64,000 bases of DNA from Hyphomonadaceae bacterium UKL13-1 (GCA_001602435.1 CP012156.1:1694001-1758000); one strand, 5' to 3'; shown: positions 34,847 through 45,678, counted from the first letter of the stretch. Numbers and translations are program-made. Notes: generated by a model not told the origin, from the sequence alone.

Positions 34847-35860
34847 TTAGGCCTCAACATAAATGTGACGCATCAGTTCCGACGGGTCGGGCTCTGGGCT
34901 TGTTTGAGCGAAATCAGCCGCATCGGCTACAATTTCTTTCACGTCCCGGTCGATCGTCTTCAGGTCTTCCTCAGTAAACAACCCATTTTCCAAGCCATAG
35001 TGGCGCATGTGCTCAATGGGGTCGCGGGTATCGCGCACCTGCTTTGGCTCATCTTTGGGGCGATATTTAGCCGGATCGGACATGGAATGGCCACGATAGC
35101 GATAGGTCTTCATTTCCAAAAGGAATGGACCCTTGCCGGAACGTGCATGCTCTAATGCGCGCTCTGCGGCTTTGCGCACGGCCAAAACGTCCATGCCATC
35201 GACTTCTTCGCCGACGATTTCAAAGCTGATACCGCGCTTGAACAATTCAGTCTCAGCCGAAGCGCGCGCCACGCTGGTGCCCATGGCATATTGGTTATTC
35301 TCGATGACATAGACGACTGGCAAACGCCACAGGCTTGCCATGTTGAAACTCTCATAGACCTGGCCTTGGTTGGCCGCGCCGTCGCCAAAGTAGGCGACCG
35401 AGACTGACTCGTTGCCGCGATAACGATTGGCGAGCGCAAGACCGGTACCCAGCGCAACTTGCGCGCCCACAATGCCATGCCCGCCATAGAAATTGGCCTC
35501 TTTCGAGAACATATGCATTGAGCCGCCCTTACCGCGCGACGAGCCACCAATGCGCCCAGTCAATTCTGCCATGATCTCGCGCGGGCTCATGCCACAAGCC
35601 AGCATATGACCATGATCGCGATAGCCGGTGATGACTTGATCGCCTGCCTTTTGCGCAGCTTGCATGCCGACTACAACGGCTTCTTGGCCAATATAGAGGT
35701 GGCAGAAACCAGCAATCAAACCCATGCCATAAAGCTGGCCAGCGCGCTCTTCAAAGCGGCGGATCAACAGCATATCGCGATAATAGGCGAGTGCCTCGTC
35801 GCGATTGACTAAGTTTGATGGAGAAACAGCAGCGGACCCGGATGATTTCTTGGCAGCCAT
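34847..35860 (-). CDS. pdhA: Pyruvate dehydrogenase E1 alpha
   Basis: A 337-residue thiamine-diphosphate-dependent decarboxylase subunit. Motifs present are RRFEERAGQLYGMG, CHLYIGQEAVVVG, the TPP/Mg motif GDGAANQGQVYESFNMA, and the loop YRYRGHSMSDPAKYR that carries the phosphorylation-site serine in mitochondria. I start at MAAKKS (ATG 35860); the TTG four codons earlier is too close to its own GAAGGG. It lies 34 bp before the exported-protein gene and 67 bp after the ftsB-like gene. Confidence 0.95.
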   Translation of the reverse strand: MAAKKSSGSAAVSPSNLVNRDEALAYYRDMLLIRRFEERAGQLYGMGLIAGFCHLYIGQEAVVVGMQAAQKAGDQVITGYRDHGHMLACGMSPREIMAELTGRIGGSSRGKGGSMHMFSKEANFYGGHGIVGAQVALGTGLALANRYRGNESVSVAYFGDGAANQGQVYESFNMASLWRLPVVYVIENNQYAMGTSVARASAETELFKRGISFEIVGEEVDGMDVLAVRKAAERALEHARSGKGPFLLEMKTYRYRGHSMSDPAKYRPKDEPKQVRDTRDPIEHMRHYGLENGLFTEEDLKTIDRDVKEIVADAADFAQTSPEPDPSELMRHIYVEA

Positions 35861-35927
35861 CGATGCGTACAACCCTTCTCAGAACACGATATCCATAGGC
35901 AGAAGCGGGCCAGACGTCCAGTTGCGT

Positions 35928-36323
35928 TCACGGATTGGGGGTCTGCGAAGATGCAGAAGGTCCCGCAACGGCTGCTGCTTTTGGCAATGTCATCGTAATA
36001 TCGTTCGGCCCTACCAGCCCCAATTGAGACATGGCGCGCTCTTCCACATAGTCCGAATCAACTTGGCCAGCCTGATAACGCGCCAACTTGCGCTCCAGCT
36101 CAGCCCGCTGCTTCACCAGATTATCGCGCTCGGCAATCAAACTGTCGGCCCGCTGTACATAGGAGTGCCACGACAGCACCCCCTGCTGGCCGACAAAAAA
36201 GTGCACAGCAAAATATACCAACACCCCTGAGAACAGGAAAGTTGAGATACGTATGCCCTTTAAGAATGCCATACCGACAATGCCTTTTGGTGGCGTGGCC
36301 GCTGGTTGCTGAGCCCGCGCCAT
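35928..36323 (-). CDS. ftsB: FtsB/DivIC-like septum formation initiator
   Basis: A 131-residue bitopic protein: a short cytoplasmic N-terminus, one membrane segment (about residues 27-46), then a periplasmic coiled coil (ADSLIAERDNLVKQRAELERKLARYQ, about 59-84) and a short tail with DYVEERAMSQLGLVGPND. This is the FtsB/DivIC pattern; FtsB joins FtsL and FtsQ at the divisome. The eno-ftsB-pdhA order is common in alphaproteobacteria and supports the call. Confidence 0.85.
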   Translation of the reverse strand: MARAQQPAATPPKGIVGMAFLKGIRISTFLFSGVLVYFAVHFFVGQQGVLSWHSYVQRADSLIAERDNLVKQRAELERKLARYQAGQVDSDYVEERAMSQLGLVGPNDITMTLPKAAAVAGPSASSQTPNP

Positions 36324-36359
36324 CTTGTGCCTAAACTTGGTAAACCAAGTGTTAGCAAA

Positions 36360-37679
<1,320 letters not shown>

Positions 37680-37759
37680 CTATCCATCACCTGCGTTCAC
37701 CCAAGCGCGTTAGCGCGACCGCGCGCGCAAAGCTAGGCTAAAGACGCAAACAGCCTATG

Positions 37760-38887
37760 CTAGACTGCAAGCTTGAGGGGCTGGACCTTGGGCTTAAGGC
37801 TGGCGCGCATCAACATCATGGCGCTGGCAAACAGGATCGCACCCAAGCCTTGATGCGCAATGCCCAGAAGCACGCCTTCCACTTGCGGCGGCGCCCAATG
37901 GCCAAATCCGATCAATGTCGAAATACCCAGCAGCATTTGGCACACGACCAAAATCGCCACGGCATGGCCCCACACGACGACATCGCGCTGACTCGAACGA
38001 CGGGTTTGCAGCCAGACCAAGATCATCGCGATCCCAATGCCATAGGCTCCAAGGCGGTGGTTGAATTGGATGGTGGAGGTATTCTCGACAAAATTGCGCC
38101 ACATCGGGCTTAATGCCGCATAGTCTTTCGGATAAAGACCACCCGCAAAGGTCGGCCAATCATTATTGATCAGGCCCGCATCGGTGCCAGCAACAAAAGC
38201 ACCCAAAACGATTTGGAACGCGAGGAATACAACAAAGCCAATCGCCCAGGGTGCCACTTTCGCATCGCCGTGCTGGGGTTGTTTGGGGACGAATAAATCC
38301 AGCGCGGTCCAGAGTGCCAAGCTCATCAGCAAGATCGCCAAGGAAAGATGGGTCGCCAAACGATAAGCGGCCACGTCCAGACGGTCACCACTCAAACCGG
38401 AACTGACCATCCACCAGCCGATAAAGCCTTGCAGGCCACCCAAGGCGAACATCCCAATCAGCCACGGCGTCATGCTGGGGCGCAAATGCCGCATCACGGC
38501 AAACACGATCAGCGGCACCGCAAACGCCAAACCAACCACGCGGCCTAAGAGGCGATGCGCCCATTCCCACCAGAAAATAAACTGAAACTCACTCAGGCTC
38601 ATGCCCTTATTTTGCAGCTTATATTCAGGGATCTGGCGATATCGCTCAAACTCTACCGCCCATTGTTCCGCATTGAGCGGTGGGATCGCGCCATGGATGG
38701 GAGACCAATGCGTGATCGACAGGCCAGAATCTGTCAGCCGCGTCGCGCCGCCGACAATGACCATGCACAAAACCAAAAAGGCGATGAACATCAACCAGCT
38801 ACCGACGCGAACATCATAGATGCGCTGACGCTGCTCTGGCAGGGTCATTTGGCTACGCAGATTGGAAACAGGCAATACCTTGGTCAT
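37760..38887 (-). CDS. ctaA: Heme A synthase (COX15/CtaA)
   Basis: Oxidises heme O to heme A for aa3-type cytochrome oxidase. The 375-residue integral membrane protein has about eight segments. Conserved blocks are VGGATRLTDSGLSITHWSPI with heme-ligand-region histidines, FWWEWAHRLLGR, ATHLSLA, and INNDWPTFAGGLYP with FNHRLGAYG. This is the COX15 type found in alphaproteobacteria and mitochondria. It is upstream of eno on the same strand and divergent from the DUF2842 gene. Confidence 0.95.
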   Translation of the reverse strand: MTKVLPVSNLRSQMTLPEQRQRIYDVRVGSWLMFIAFLVLCMVIVGGATRLTDSGLSITHWSPIHGAIPPLNAEQWAVEFERYRQIPEYKLQNKGMSLSEFQFIFWWEWAHRLLGRVVGLAFAVPLIVFAVMRHLRPSMTPWLIGMFALGGLQGFIGWWMVSSGLSGDRLDVAAYRLATHLSLAILLMSLALWTALDLFVPKQPQHGDAKVAPWAIGFVVFLAFQIVLGAFVAGTDAGLINNDWPTFAGGLYPKDYAALSPMWRNFVENTSTIQFNHRLGAYGIGIAMILVWLQTRRSSQRDVVVWGHAVAILVVCQMLLGISTLIGFGHWAPPQVEGVLLGIAHQGLGAILFASAMMLMRASLKPKVQPLKLAV

Positions 38888-39037
38888 GACAGCTTGGCGT
38901 CCTAAGTAGCGGTACAGTTAGTTGGCCAGCGCACCTTGGCAAGGGCCAGCAATGACCCAACTGACCAGTCACAGCGACGTGGTTTGCGGCGCGGCCTGCT
39001 TACAGGTTAAAGAGGCCTAACATCAAGGGAGAAGCAT

Positions 39038-39295
39038 GTGAAAGCGACACATCGACGCGCCATTGGAATCACACTGACACTGGTGGTCTTGGTGGTTTAT
39101 TCGTTCTTTGCAGCTTCTGTTGGTGCCTTGTTTGCAGACAAGCCTTGGTACGCCCAGATCAGCTATTTTGCCGTCGCCGGCCTTGCTTGGGTATTCCCGC
39201 TCTATCCAGTTTACATGTGGATGCGCAAACCAGACCCGGATGAAGCTGCAGCCGAAAAGCCACCCGAAGCCGCCGCCGTGCGCAAGCGGAGCTGA
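39038..39295 (+). CDS. DUF2842 membrane protein
   Basis: An 85-residue protein from GTG 39038 with AGGGAGA upstream; the overlapping ATG at 39036 is followed at once by a stop. Two membrane segments are visible (about residues 9-31 and 40-60), with the family pattern KPWYAQISYFAVAGLAWVFP and a charged C-terminal tail. DUF2842 is largely confined to alphaproteobacteria and has no known function. Its closeness to ctaA suggests, but does not prove, a respiratory link. Confidence 0.82.
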   Translation: MKATHRRAIGITLTLVVLVVYSFFAASVGALFADKPWYAQISYFAVAGLAWVFPLYPVYMWMRKPDPDEAAAEKPPEAAAVRKRS

Positions 39296-39324
39296 TCGAT
39301 CAATTTTGTAATTTGGGGTGAAAA

Positions 39325-39401
39325 TGGTCGGAGCGGCGGGATTCGAACCCACGACCCCTTGTCCCCCAGACAAGTGCGCTACCAAGCTGCGCTACGCTCC
39401 G
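39325..39401 (-). tRNA. tRNA-Pro (anticodon GGG)
   Basis: A 77-nt tRNA including an encoded CCA. The acceptor stem is CGGAGCG/CGCTCCG with discriminator A; the D arm has GCGC and GGTA; the anticodon stem CTTGT/ACAAG encloses the loop CTGGGGG; the T arm is GTGGGTTCGAATCCC. The anticodon GGG reads CCC and CCU. TTTT follows the CCA directly. Confidence 0.97.
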
Positions 39402-39439
39402 ACCTTTGTTCGCAAACAGGTGACTGTTGCGAGGCAGCG

Positions 39440-39468
39440 GCTATAGACGGCCAAAGGGTTTGCGGCAA
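39440..39468 (-). promoter_or_regulatory. Promoter of tRNA-Pro
   Basis: On the minus strand, TTGCCG (39468-39463), a 17-bp spacer and TATAGC (39445-39440), about 38 bp before the tRNA 5' end. The same TATAGC -10 element with 17-bp spacing is found upstream of rplY. Confidence 0.6.
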
Positions 39469-39520
39469 TCGCTGTTGTCAGAGATTTCTCACACAAGACC
39501 GCGCCGCCAGAAGCCCTGCT

Positions 39521-40066
39521 TCAGGCTTTTGCCAAGTCCTTCGCAAATTCCAGTAAGATCAGATCATGGCCGCGGGTCATATTTGGGTCAGAATGGATAT
39601 CGGCCATGGAAACACTTTGGCCCGTGGGGGCAAAGCCGCGCCGTGCATAAAAGGCGATCAGCTCGTCTCGCCCCTCAATGACGGTCATAATCATGCGGGT
39701 CGCGGCGAATGAGCGGCAGGCTTCAGCTTCTGCCGCTTGCATCAAAACCTTACCAACCCCCCCACCCTGGAGCGAAGGCTCGACGGCAAATTTGCCGAAG
39801 CTGCAGGTATCGGGTGCCTCGGTCAGATGCTCGATATCCGCACAGCCAATCAGCTTCCCCTCGCCATTTTTGGCAATCAACAGGCGGTGATGCGGGCTTT
39901 GCAGAACCTGATCTATAGCTTCAGGCGTGATGCGCTCCCCATCGATTAAGTCGGCTTCTGACGTCCAACCTTGCCGGCTCTCTTCGCCGCGATAGGCGCG
40001 CTGCATCAAGGTCACAATCGCATCCCGATCGGTGGGCGTGGCAAGTCGAATGGTCAAAGCTGACAT
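39521..40066 (-). CDS. GNAT family N-acetyltransferase
   Basis: A 181-residue acetyltransferase starting at MSALTIRLATP (AAGG eight bases upstream). The longer frame to 40156 overlaps merR and is rejected. The acetyl-CoA-binding motif A is visible as AVEPSLQGGGVGKVLMQAAE (Q-x-x-G-x-G pattern), followed by TVIEGRDELIAFYARRGF. The substrate cannot be told; GNATs modify antibiotics, amines or protein N-termini. It lies 22 bp after merR on the same strand. Confidence 0.88.
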   Translation of the reverse strand: MSALTIRLATPTDRDAIVTLMQRAYRGEESRQGWTSEADLIDGERITPEAIDQVLQSPHHRLLIAKNGEGKLIGCADIEHLTEAPDTCSFGKFAVEPSLQGGGVGKVLMQAAEAEACRSFAATRMIMTVIEGRDELIAFYARRGFAPTGQSVSMADIHSDPNMTRGHDLILLEFAKDLAKA

Positions 40067-40088
40067 GGAAAAGGCCTTCGGGTCAGGA

Positions 40089-40619
40089 TTAGGAAGCGCG
40101 GCGCTGGAAGGCTGCGACAGCAGACAAGATCGCCTCCGCGCGCTCCAGCTTTTCAAGCGCAGCCAGCAGTCGAGCTTGACTGGCCTCGCCAGAGGCTGGG
40201 GTCGCAGGGGCAGTTGCAGCGGGCGATTGGGCTTCGCCTGAGGTCACAGGCGACAGCGGGTAGACCGGGCCACGGGCAGCCGCACCCAAAGCCAAAGCTT
40301 CAGGATTGGCGGTAACTGGCGGCAGAACATCTGGTTGCGCACCAGCACCACGGGCGCGGACAAAGCCGACGCCTTGGTCTTTCAGAACTTTCTGAACGCC
40401 TTTGAGCTGATAGCCATCTTCTTGCAGGAGGGCGCGGATACCGCGCAATAAGGCCATATCCTCAGGCCGGTAGTGCCTGCGACCCCCTGCCCGTTTTAAC
40501 GGACGCAATTGTGGAAATTTGCCTTCCCAAAACCGCAAGACATGGGCAGGCACATCCAAGAGCTCAGCAGCCTCGGTAATGGTCCGAAAGGCCTGTTCCC
40601 CTTTTTCGATGCCTGCCAC
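40089..40619 (-). CDS. MerR family transcriptional regulator
   Basis: A 176-residue protein with an N-terminal MerR helix-turn-helix ([20 protein letters not shown], about residues 13-32), the wing [17 protein letters not shown], and a second helix [20 protein letters not shown]. The region after about 85 is a Pro/Ala-rich linker and a short coiled coil, without the cysteine pattern of metal sensors. A MerR gene after ihfA downstream of fabH is conserved in alphaproteobacteria; its targets are unknown. Confidence 0.9.
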   Translation of the reverse strand: MAGIEKGEQAFRTITEAAELLDVPAHVLRFWEGKFPQLRPLKRAGGRRHYRPEDMALLRGIRALLQEDGYQLKGVQKVLKDQGVGFVRARGAGAQPDVLPPVTANPEALALGAAARGPVYPLSPVTSGEAQSPAATAPATPASGEASQARLLAALEKLERAEAILSAVAAFQRRAS

Positions 40620-40627
40620 CTTTATAC

Positions 40628-40918
40628 TCAGCCTTTTTCGACCCGCTCCCGCATGATTTGGGAAGCCTTGAAACTCACGACGCGACGCGCTGAAATGGTT
40701 GCTTCAACGCCCGTCTTTGGGTTTCGCCCGATTCGGGGGCGCTTGGCTCTAACACTGAAATTGCCAAAGCGAGCGAGCTTTACCAGCTGGCCCCGTTCTA
40801 GGGTTTTGGCCAAATGCTCCAACATGGATTCCAGCAAATCTGAACAATCATTCCGCGACAAACCTACTTCACGCCCTAAAGCGTCAATTAAATCTGCGCG
40901 AGTTAGCGTTTTACCCAC
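40628..40918 (-). CDS. ihfA: Integration host factor subunit alpha
   Basis: A 96-residue DNA-bending protein. [46 protein letters not shown] (the DNA-intercalating arm with RNPKTG) and RRVVSFKAS are diagnostic. Alpha is preferred over beta from the N-terminal sequence and the plsX-fabH-ihfA-merR context. It lies 115 bp after fabH, so it may have its own promoter. Confidence 0.93.
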   Translation of the reverse strand: MGKTLTRADLIDALGREVGLSRNDCSDLLESMLEHLAKTLERGQLVKLARFGNFSVRAKRPRIGRNPKTGVEATISARRVVSFKASQIMRERVEKG

Positions 40919-41033
40919 GTCTTGCCCCCCTCATTGGCTTTCCCGAAGTCCGCCCACTTTGTGGTGCGTCCATCCGGTCTCCCTATTAGCTACAATCGCA
41001 TTAAACCCCTATTTTACAATACGTCCAGTCCCC

Positions 41034-42020
41034 TTACAGCCGGATAAGCGACGCACCCCATGTAAAACCGCCACCCATGGCTTCTAAAAGCACCAAATCA
41101 CCCTTTTTGATGCGGCCATCTTGGCGTGCGACCTCAAAAGCCAGCGGAACGGAGGCCGCAGAGGTGTTACCGTGCAGGGTAACTGTCGTGATCACTTTGT
41201 GCTCGTCCAAGCCCATGCGGCGGGCGACGCCTTCCAGAATCCGGCGGTTAGCCTGATGGGGCACGAACCAGTCAATATCGGCAACCTCAACACCAGCTTT
41301 CGCGCAACATGCTGCAATTGCTTCAGAAATATTGCCAACCGCGTGGCGAAACACGGCTTGGCCCTGCATTTTGAGCTTGCCAATGCGGCCGCCTTGGGAG
41401 GCCCCACCGTCAACATAGAGCAAGTCAGCGTGACGACCGTCGGCCCGCAGCGCATGAGCGAGGACCCCGCGACCACCCGCTTCTTCCACTGGTACAGCCC
41501 CGATAATCATCGCCCCAGCCCCGTCACCGAATAGAACGGCCGTTGTGCGGTCAGACCAATCCAAGATGCGGGAAAATGTTTCTGCCCCAATCACCAAGGC
41601 CGTCTTGGCCTGGCCCGTCTGCACCATGGCATCGGCAACCGACAGCGCATAAACGAATCCAGAGCAGACCGCTTGCACGTCAAAAGCAATGGCCACCGGA
41701 ATGCCCAGTTCTGCTTGGATTAAGGTCGCGGTGGCGGGAAAGGTGCGATCAGGCGTTGAGGTCGCACAAACGATCAAGTCAATGTCGGCAGGGCTGAGTT
41801 TAGCGTCTGCCAAAGCACGACGAGCCGCTTCGGTGCCCAAAGTCGCTGTCGTCTCTAGCGGCCCAGCCACCGCGCGTTGGGCAATCCCGGTCCGTTCTTG
41901 AATCCAAGCATCGCTGGTTTCGATCATGGTTTCGAGTTCGGCATTGGTCACGATGCGCTCTGGCGTCATCGCGCCACTACCCAGAAAGACCGACCGCATC
42001 AGGCCTGAACCGTATGCCAT
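41034..42020 (-). CDS. fabH: Beta-ketoacyl-ACP synthase III
   Basis: Starts fatty-acid synthesis by condensing acetyl-CoA with malonyl-ACP. From ATG 42020 (AGGAGG ten bases upstream, embedded in the plsX stop region) it has 328 residues. Starting at Met8 instead would place the active-site cysteine at position 112 as in E. coli. The catalytic Cys is in [11 protein letters not shown], with the His and Asn in VPHQANRRI and [12 protein letters not shown]. It is 5 bp after plsX. Confidence 0.96.
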   Translation of the reverse strand: MAYGSGLMRSVFLGSGAMTPERIVTNAELETMIETSDAWIQERTGIAQRAVAGPLETTATLGTEAARRALADAKLSPADIDLIVCATSTPDRTFPATATLIQAELGIPVAIAFDVQAVCSGFVYALSVADAMVQTGQAKTALVIGAETFSRILDWSDRTTAVLFGDGAGAMIIGAVPVEEAGGRGVLAHALRADGRHADLLYVDGGASQGGRIGKLKMQGQAVFRHAVGNISEAIAACCAKAGVEVADIDWFVPHQANRRILEGVARRMGLDEHKVITTVTLHGNTSAASVPLAFEVARQDGRIKKGDLVLLEAMGGGFTWGASLIRL

Positions 42021-42025
42021 CGCGC

Positions 42026-43099
42026 TTAAGCCTCCTCGACCGCAGCAGCGGGTTGCACGGGCGTTTGCGCCGCAGCGCGTGCCGCAGATAGGCGCAATAA
42101 ATTATCGGCCACTTGGGTCATATAAGAGCTCGACGCCAAGCGCGCGCCCACGGCCATCGCATTGGCAAACCCACGCGCATCGGTGCCGCCATGGGATTTG
42201 ATGACGAGACCATTGAGGCCCAGAAACACCCCGCCATTAGAGCTACTGGGGTCCATCCGATCTTTCAGCTTTTTCAGCCCCGAAGAAGCCAAGAGCGCCC
42301 CCGCCATCGCAAGCGGGCTTGAGGTCAGGGCCTCTTTCAAAAACGCACCAACCAGACGGGCTGCCCCTTCGGCAGTCTTCAAGGCAATATTGCCAGTGAA
42401 GCCATCGGTGACAACCACGTCCGTCTTGCCCATCGAAATATCATTGCCTTCGACAAAGCCATGGATATCAAGGTTCAGACTGGCACCATAGAGACGTAAC
42501 AAGCGCATGGCTTCGCGAATATCTTCATGGCCCTTCACCTCTTCTGAGCCGACATTCAGGAGACCTATCTTTGGCCGCTCCAACCCATAAAGCGCCTTGG
42601 CAAAAGCCTCGCCCATAATGGCAAAGTCCACCAATTGATCGGGATCTGAATCCACGTTCGCGCCCACATCCAACACGACGCATTGCCCCTTGGGCGTAGG
42701 CCACGAGGCTGTAATCGCGGGGCGGTGCAGCCCCTCCATCGTGCGCAATTGCAAATGCGCAACAGCCATCAAAGCGCCCGTATTACCAGCCGACACGACA
42801 GCTGCAGCCTCGCCAGCCTTCACCGAGGCAATGGCATTCCACATGCTGGTGCCCTTCTTGCGCATGGCTTGGCTGGGCTTGGCATCCATCGGAACTATGT
42901 CCGGCGTGTGGCGCACGTCGCTGGCGGCTTTTGCAGCAGGCAAATCTGCCAACAGGCGGTCTAAGGCAGCTTGATCGCCATGCAGGATAAAGCGGGCTTT
43001 CGGGTTGTCCTGCGCAAATTGATTCACTCCGGCAAGGATTGAATCTGGTGCGTGATCCCCGCCCATGGCGTCGATCGATAGCATTAAGCCATGTGTCAT
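42026..43099 (-). CDS. plsX: Phosphate acyltransferase PlsX
   Basis: Makes acyl-phosphate from acyl-ACP for phospholipid synthesis. The 357-residue protein has the PlsX signatures [45 protein letters not shown] and [16 protein letters not shown]. It pairs with fabH in the common plsX-fabH unit. The usual upstream neighbours rpmF and the DUF177 gene (yceD) are absent; a 143-bp gap and then the cbp3-like gene lie there instead. Confidence 0.96.
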   Translation of the reverse strand: MTHGLMLSIDAMGGDHAPDSILAGVNQFAQDNPKARFILHGDQAALDRLLADLPAAKAASDVRHTPDIVPMDAKPSQAMRKKGTSMWNAIASVKAGEAAAVVSAGNTGALMAVAHLQLRTMEGLHRPAITASWPTPKGQCVVLDVGANVDSDPDQLVDFAIMGEAFAKALYGLERPKIGLLNVGSEEVKGHEDIREAMRLLRLYGASLNLDIHGFVEGNDISMGKTDVVVTDGFTGNIALKTAEGAARLVGAFLKEALTSSPLAMAGALLASSGLKKLKDRMDPSSSNGGVFLGLNGLVIKSHGGTDARGFANAMAVGARLASSSYMTQVADNLLRLSAARAAAQTPVQPAAAVEEA

Positions 43100-43242
43100 C
43101 CCGTCTCCTTGGGCGTTTGCCCCTGCGCCTATAGCCGACCGAACCAGTCAGCGCTGCGAGGCGGCATTACCCACCAAACTGGCGAAACTCCATGACATTA
43201 TTCAGACGATTCTGGTTAAATCGCTGCAGTTTCCATGGTTTT

Positions 43243-43791
43243 TCAGCGTGGCAGTGGCAGTTCACCGCGCAAGAGAGTTTCGTCTGCAACCCCTTGCAGG
43301 TCAAGCGTCCAATCACGGATGCGTGAGGCCAATTCAGTGGCAAAGCCTTGTGCGGCGGGGTCTTTTTCCAGCACATGCACACTGATGGCTTCAGCCAAAA
43401 CGCCCAATTGTTCGTCCTCAGGCAATTGCAGGGTCCCGGTATACACCGCCATGCGGCCATAGAAGCTTTCAGCCAGCTTTCTGATTCGCTTGCCCACAGA
43501 CAAATCGCCGACGCCCAATTCCCGCAACGCATGATCAAGCGCGGAAAACATGATGTTGAAGACTTCTTGGGAGGTTTCTTCGGCCTGATCACCACGCTTG
43601 GACAGGCGAGAAAACAGAACGGAGGCATGCAGCGCCAACATCTCAAACCGACCATCTGGGCTATCGGGCACGCGGCCTTCACCATAGAGTTCAGGGTTGC
43701 GCGCGGCGAGGCTGAGTTGGTCATAGAGCGCGCGGGCCGCCACTTTGATGGGCTTTTTGCGGAACAGGCGAGAAATCAAATTTGCGGGCAT
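43243..43791 (-). CDS. Ubiquinol-cytochrome c chaperone (CBP3 family)
   Basis: A 182-residue protein starting at MPANLISRLFRKKP; the longer frame to 43851 is not family-like. CBP3-domain features are ALYDQLSLAARNPELYGEG, GRFEMLALHASVLFSRL, FNIMFSALDHALRELGVGDLSVGKRIRKLAESFYGR. Homologues help assemble cytochrome b of the bc1 complex. It is divergent from bamE, the usual alphaproteobacterial arrangement. Confidence 0.88.
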   Translation of the reverse strand: MPANLISRLFRKKPIKVAARALYDQLSLAARNPELYGEGRVPDSPDGRFEMLALHASVLFSRLSKRGDQAEETSQEVFNIMFSALDHALRELGVGDLSVGKRIRKLAESFYGRMAVYTGTLQLPEDEQLGVLAEAISVHVLEKDPAAQGFATELASRIRDWTLDLQGVADETLLRGELPLPR

Positions 43792-44096
43792 GGGGGACCT
43801 GTGGGGGGGAGAAACCAACCGCCCACACACATGTGGGTCGGCCTTGAACACTTCAAGATGAAGCTGAAACGTGAACCTTAGGCTTGAACCTTACATTCCG
43901 GCGGGCTAGGTCAAGGCAAGCACTGCGGGCTTTGCCATATTTTTGGCTCAACGTGCAGAGACATCTACAGCGCCGTGACAGGTGCGGCATCAATTCTTTG
44001 GCATTTTTGCCTTAATTTGTTGCCAGTTGCACGTTATGGGCAGGCAAAGCACGAAGCAAGCACCCCTGTGGGGTTGGCTTAAATGGGATTAACACG
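43792..44096. other. 305-bp divergent intergenic region (cbp3 / bamE)
   Basis: It must hold promoters for both the cbp3-like gene and bamE. A hairpin CCCACA-CACA-TGTGGG (43822-43837) lies in the cbp3 leader. AT-rich stretches occur around 43935-43945 and 44000-44025, but I see no -35/-10 pair good enough to name. No gene is apparent. Confidence 0.6.
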
Positions 44097-44588
44097 ATGC
44101 GCGGAAGAAATTTGGTTGCTGTTGCTCTGCTTTGTGGCACCTCGCTCCTAGGGGCTTGCACAGGCGTTGTGGACCGGCGCGGCTTCCTCGCCGACGAAAG
44201 CCAAACCGCTCCGTTCCAAGACGGCGTCGACACCAAGGAAACCGTTCTCACGCGGATGGGCAATCCATCCCAGACCGGAACCTTTGACGAGCAAACTTGG
44301 TATTATATCTCGTCAATCCAAAAGCAGACGGCTTTCTATCTGCCGCGTACGATGGAACGTACCATTGTCGCCATCTCGTTCGATGACGGCGACAAAGTGG
44401 CCAGTGTGCGCAAATACGGCCTCGCCGATGGCCGCGTGATTGACTATGACACCCGCCGCACCCCAACCCGCGGCCGCGAAGTCACCTTCCTCGAACAAAT
44501 CTTCGGCTCCATCGGCCGCGCCCCGGTCCAATTGCCAGGCTCCGACCCGAACTTGCCGACATCTGCGGGTGGTCCTCGGCGGAATTAG
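44097..44588 (+). CDS. bamE: Outer-membrane assembly lipoprotein BamE
   Basis: A 163-residue lipoprotein with lipobox LLGAC (Cys21). The SmpA/OmlA domain follows: GVDTKETVLTRMGNPSQTGTFDEQTWYYI, TVVAISF-like strand and VRKYGLADGRVID. BamE stabilises the BamA-BamD interaction. A C-terminal tail (about 120-163) is longer than in E. coli, as in other alphaproteobacteria. Its stop overlaps the convergent downstream gene by 4 bp. Confidence 0.92.
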   Translation: MRGRNLVAVALLCGTSLLGACTGVVDRRGFLADESQTAPFQDGVDTKETVLTRMGNPSQTGTFDEQTWYYISSIQKQTAFYLPRTMERTIVAISFDDGDKVASVRKYGLADGRVIDYDTRRTPTRGREVTFLEQIFGSIGRAPVQLPGSDPNLPTSAGGPRRN

Positions 44589-45367
44589 GGGGTGGGATTC
44601 AAGTTGGATTTAAAGCCTGGTTCTTCCTTGATCCAGAATAGATCTGGCGGGAACAGTGCCTTCAGGGCAGCACGCCGCTGCGAAAAATAGGCAAAGTCAT
44701 CAACAACATCGGATAGCTTATCTGTAACACGGACTATGGCTACGCCATTTCGCTCGTCAACAGAGAACCCCGCCGCCTTGATCCGCGCCACATCGACCAT
44801 GGCAGCATAAGACCTACCATACGCCATAGCCCATCCGATGTTTGGAAGACCGGGCTTGGCAGGTCCGCCGAAAGAACCAACTTGGAAGGACCTGCCTTCT
44901 GGACCGTGATAAAGGTCCTTTTCCGCGTCGGTAAATAGATGCAATAGCCCTATATCAGCGGCGGACAAACTGGCCCATTTCTCGAATAGATTGTCGAAGT
45001 CGACATCATTCGCCCACCGCGCCTCATACCACAATTGACTTGGGATTTTCTGACTTTTGCGGTTAACCCGACCGTGAGAAACCATCCCACGACTAGCAAG
45101 GGCTGATTTCCGCAGCCACATCGGACCAGAATAGAATTCAGCCTCCAAATGACCGTCGACCCGAAGCTCTTGTGGGATTGCCCACCAGTTTTCTAGAAAG
45201 TCATCAACTCCCCGAAAAGGCGACTTAAAACTCTCGGTCTCAGATATTTTTTCCGGAACAAGCCTCCCATCTAGGTTGCACAGGCTCTCGATGAACGACC
45301 GGCCAAACGCCTCGGTCGTTGTTTCAGCATCGGTGTCTATCGCAATCAGAACGGTGGGCTTGGTCAT
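44585..45367 (-). CDS. Hypothetical protein, possibly Imm52-like
   Basis: A 260-residue protein without signal peptide or membrane segment, rich in aromatic residues and acidic overall. Recognisable stretches are FYSGPMWLRKSALASRGMV, LWYEARWANDVDF and DDFAYFSQRRAALKALFPP. I recall similar strings in proteins placed in the immunity-protein Imm52 family, but this is memory, not a search, so function stays open. No toxin gene is adjacent. Its base composition looks more AT-rich than neighbours. It lies beside a repeat island, and its end overlaps bamE by 4 bp, both consistent with later insertion. Confidence 0.65.
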   Translation of the reverse strand: MTKPTVLIAIDTDAETTTEAFGRSFIESLCNLDGRLVPEKISETESFKSPFRGVDDFLENWWAIPQELRVDGHLEAEFYSGPMWLRKSALASRGMVSHGRVNRKSQKIPSQLWYEARWANDVDFDNLFEKWASLSAADIGLLHLFTDAEKDLYHGPEGRSFQVGSFGGPAKPGLPNIGWAMAYGRSYAAMVDVARIKAAGFSVDERNGVAIVRVTDKLSDVVDDFAYFSQRRAALKALFPPDLFWIKEEPGFKSNLNPTP

Positions 45368-45644
45368 ATTGGCTTCAACTTCACTTCGACCCTAGGCAAG
45401 CGAGCCGCTTGCGGCGGCATTCCACCCTTTGAATGTATCACCGTCAAGAAAAACCTGAAGTCAATGCTCTTGAAAAAGAGGCAAAAAAAATCACTTGGAA
45501 CGCCTTCAAGCATCGCTCTGCTTCGCTTGAAGCCGGGTGGCAATGGTTTCTGCGCACGTTGTGGGGTCAAGGGGCGCGCTTCGCGCGTCGACGAAGTCGA
45601 TTTCACCCCTTGACGCCGCAACTTGCGCGCCAAGACTCGAACAT

Positions 45645-45678
45645 CGCCTTTGACGAGGCAGAGCCTGCGGCAAAGGCG
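45645..45678. repeat. Dispersed hairpin repeat, copy 2
   Basis: CGCCTTTG (45645-45652) pairs with CAAAGGCG (45671-45678), and AGGC with GCCT inside. Bases 45655-45670 are identical to 3686-3701. The stem is intact here and imperfect in copy 1. Confidence 0.65.
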
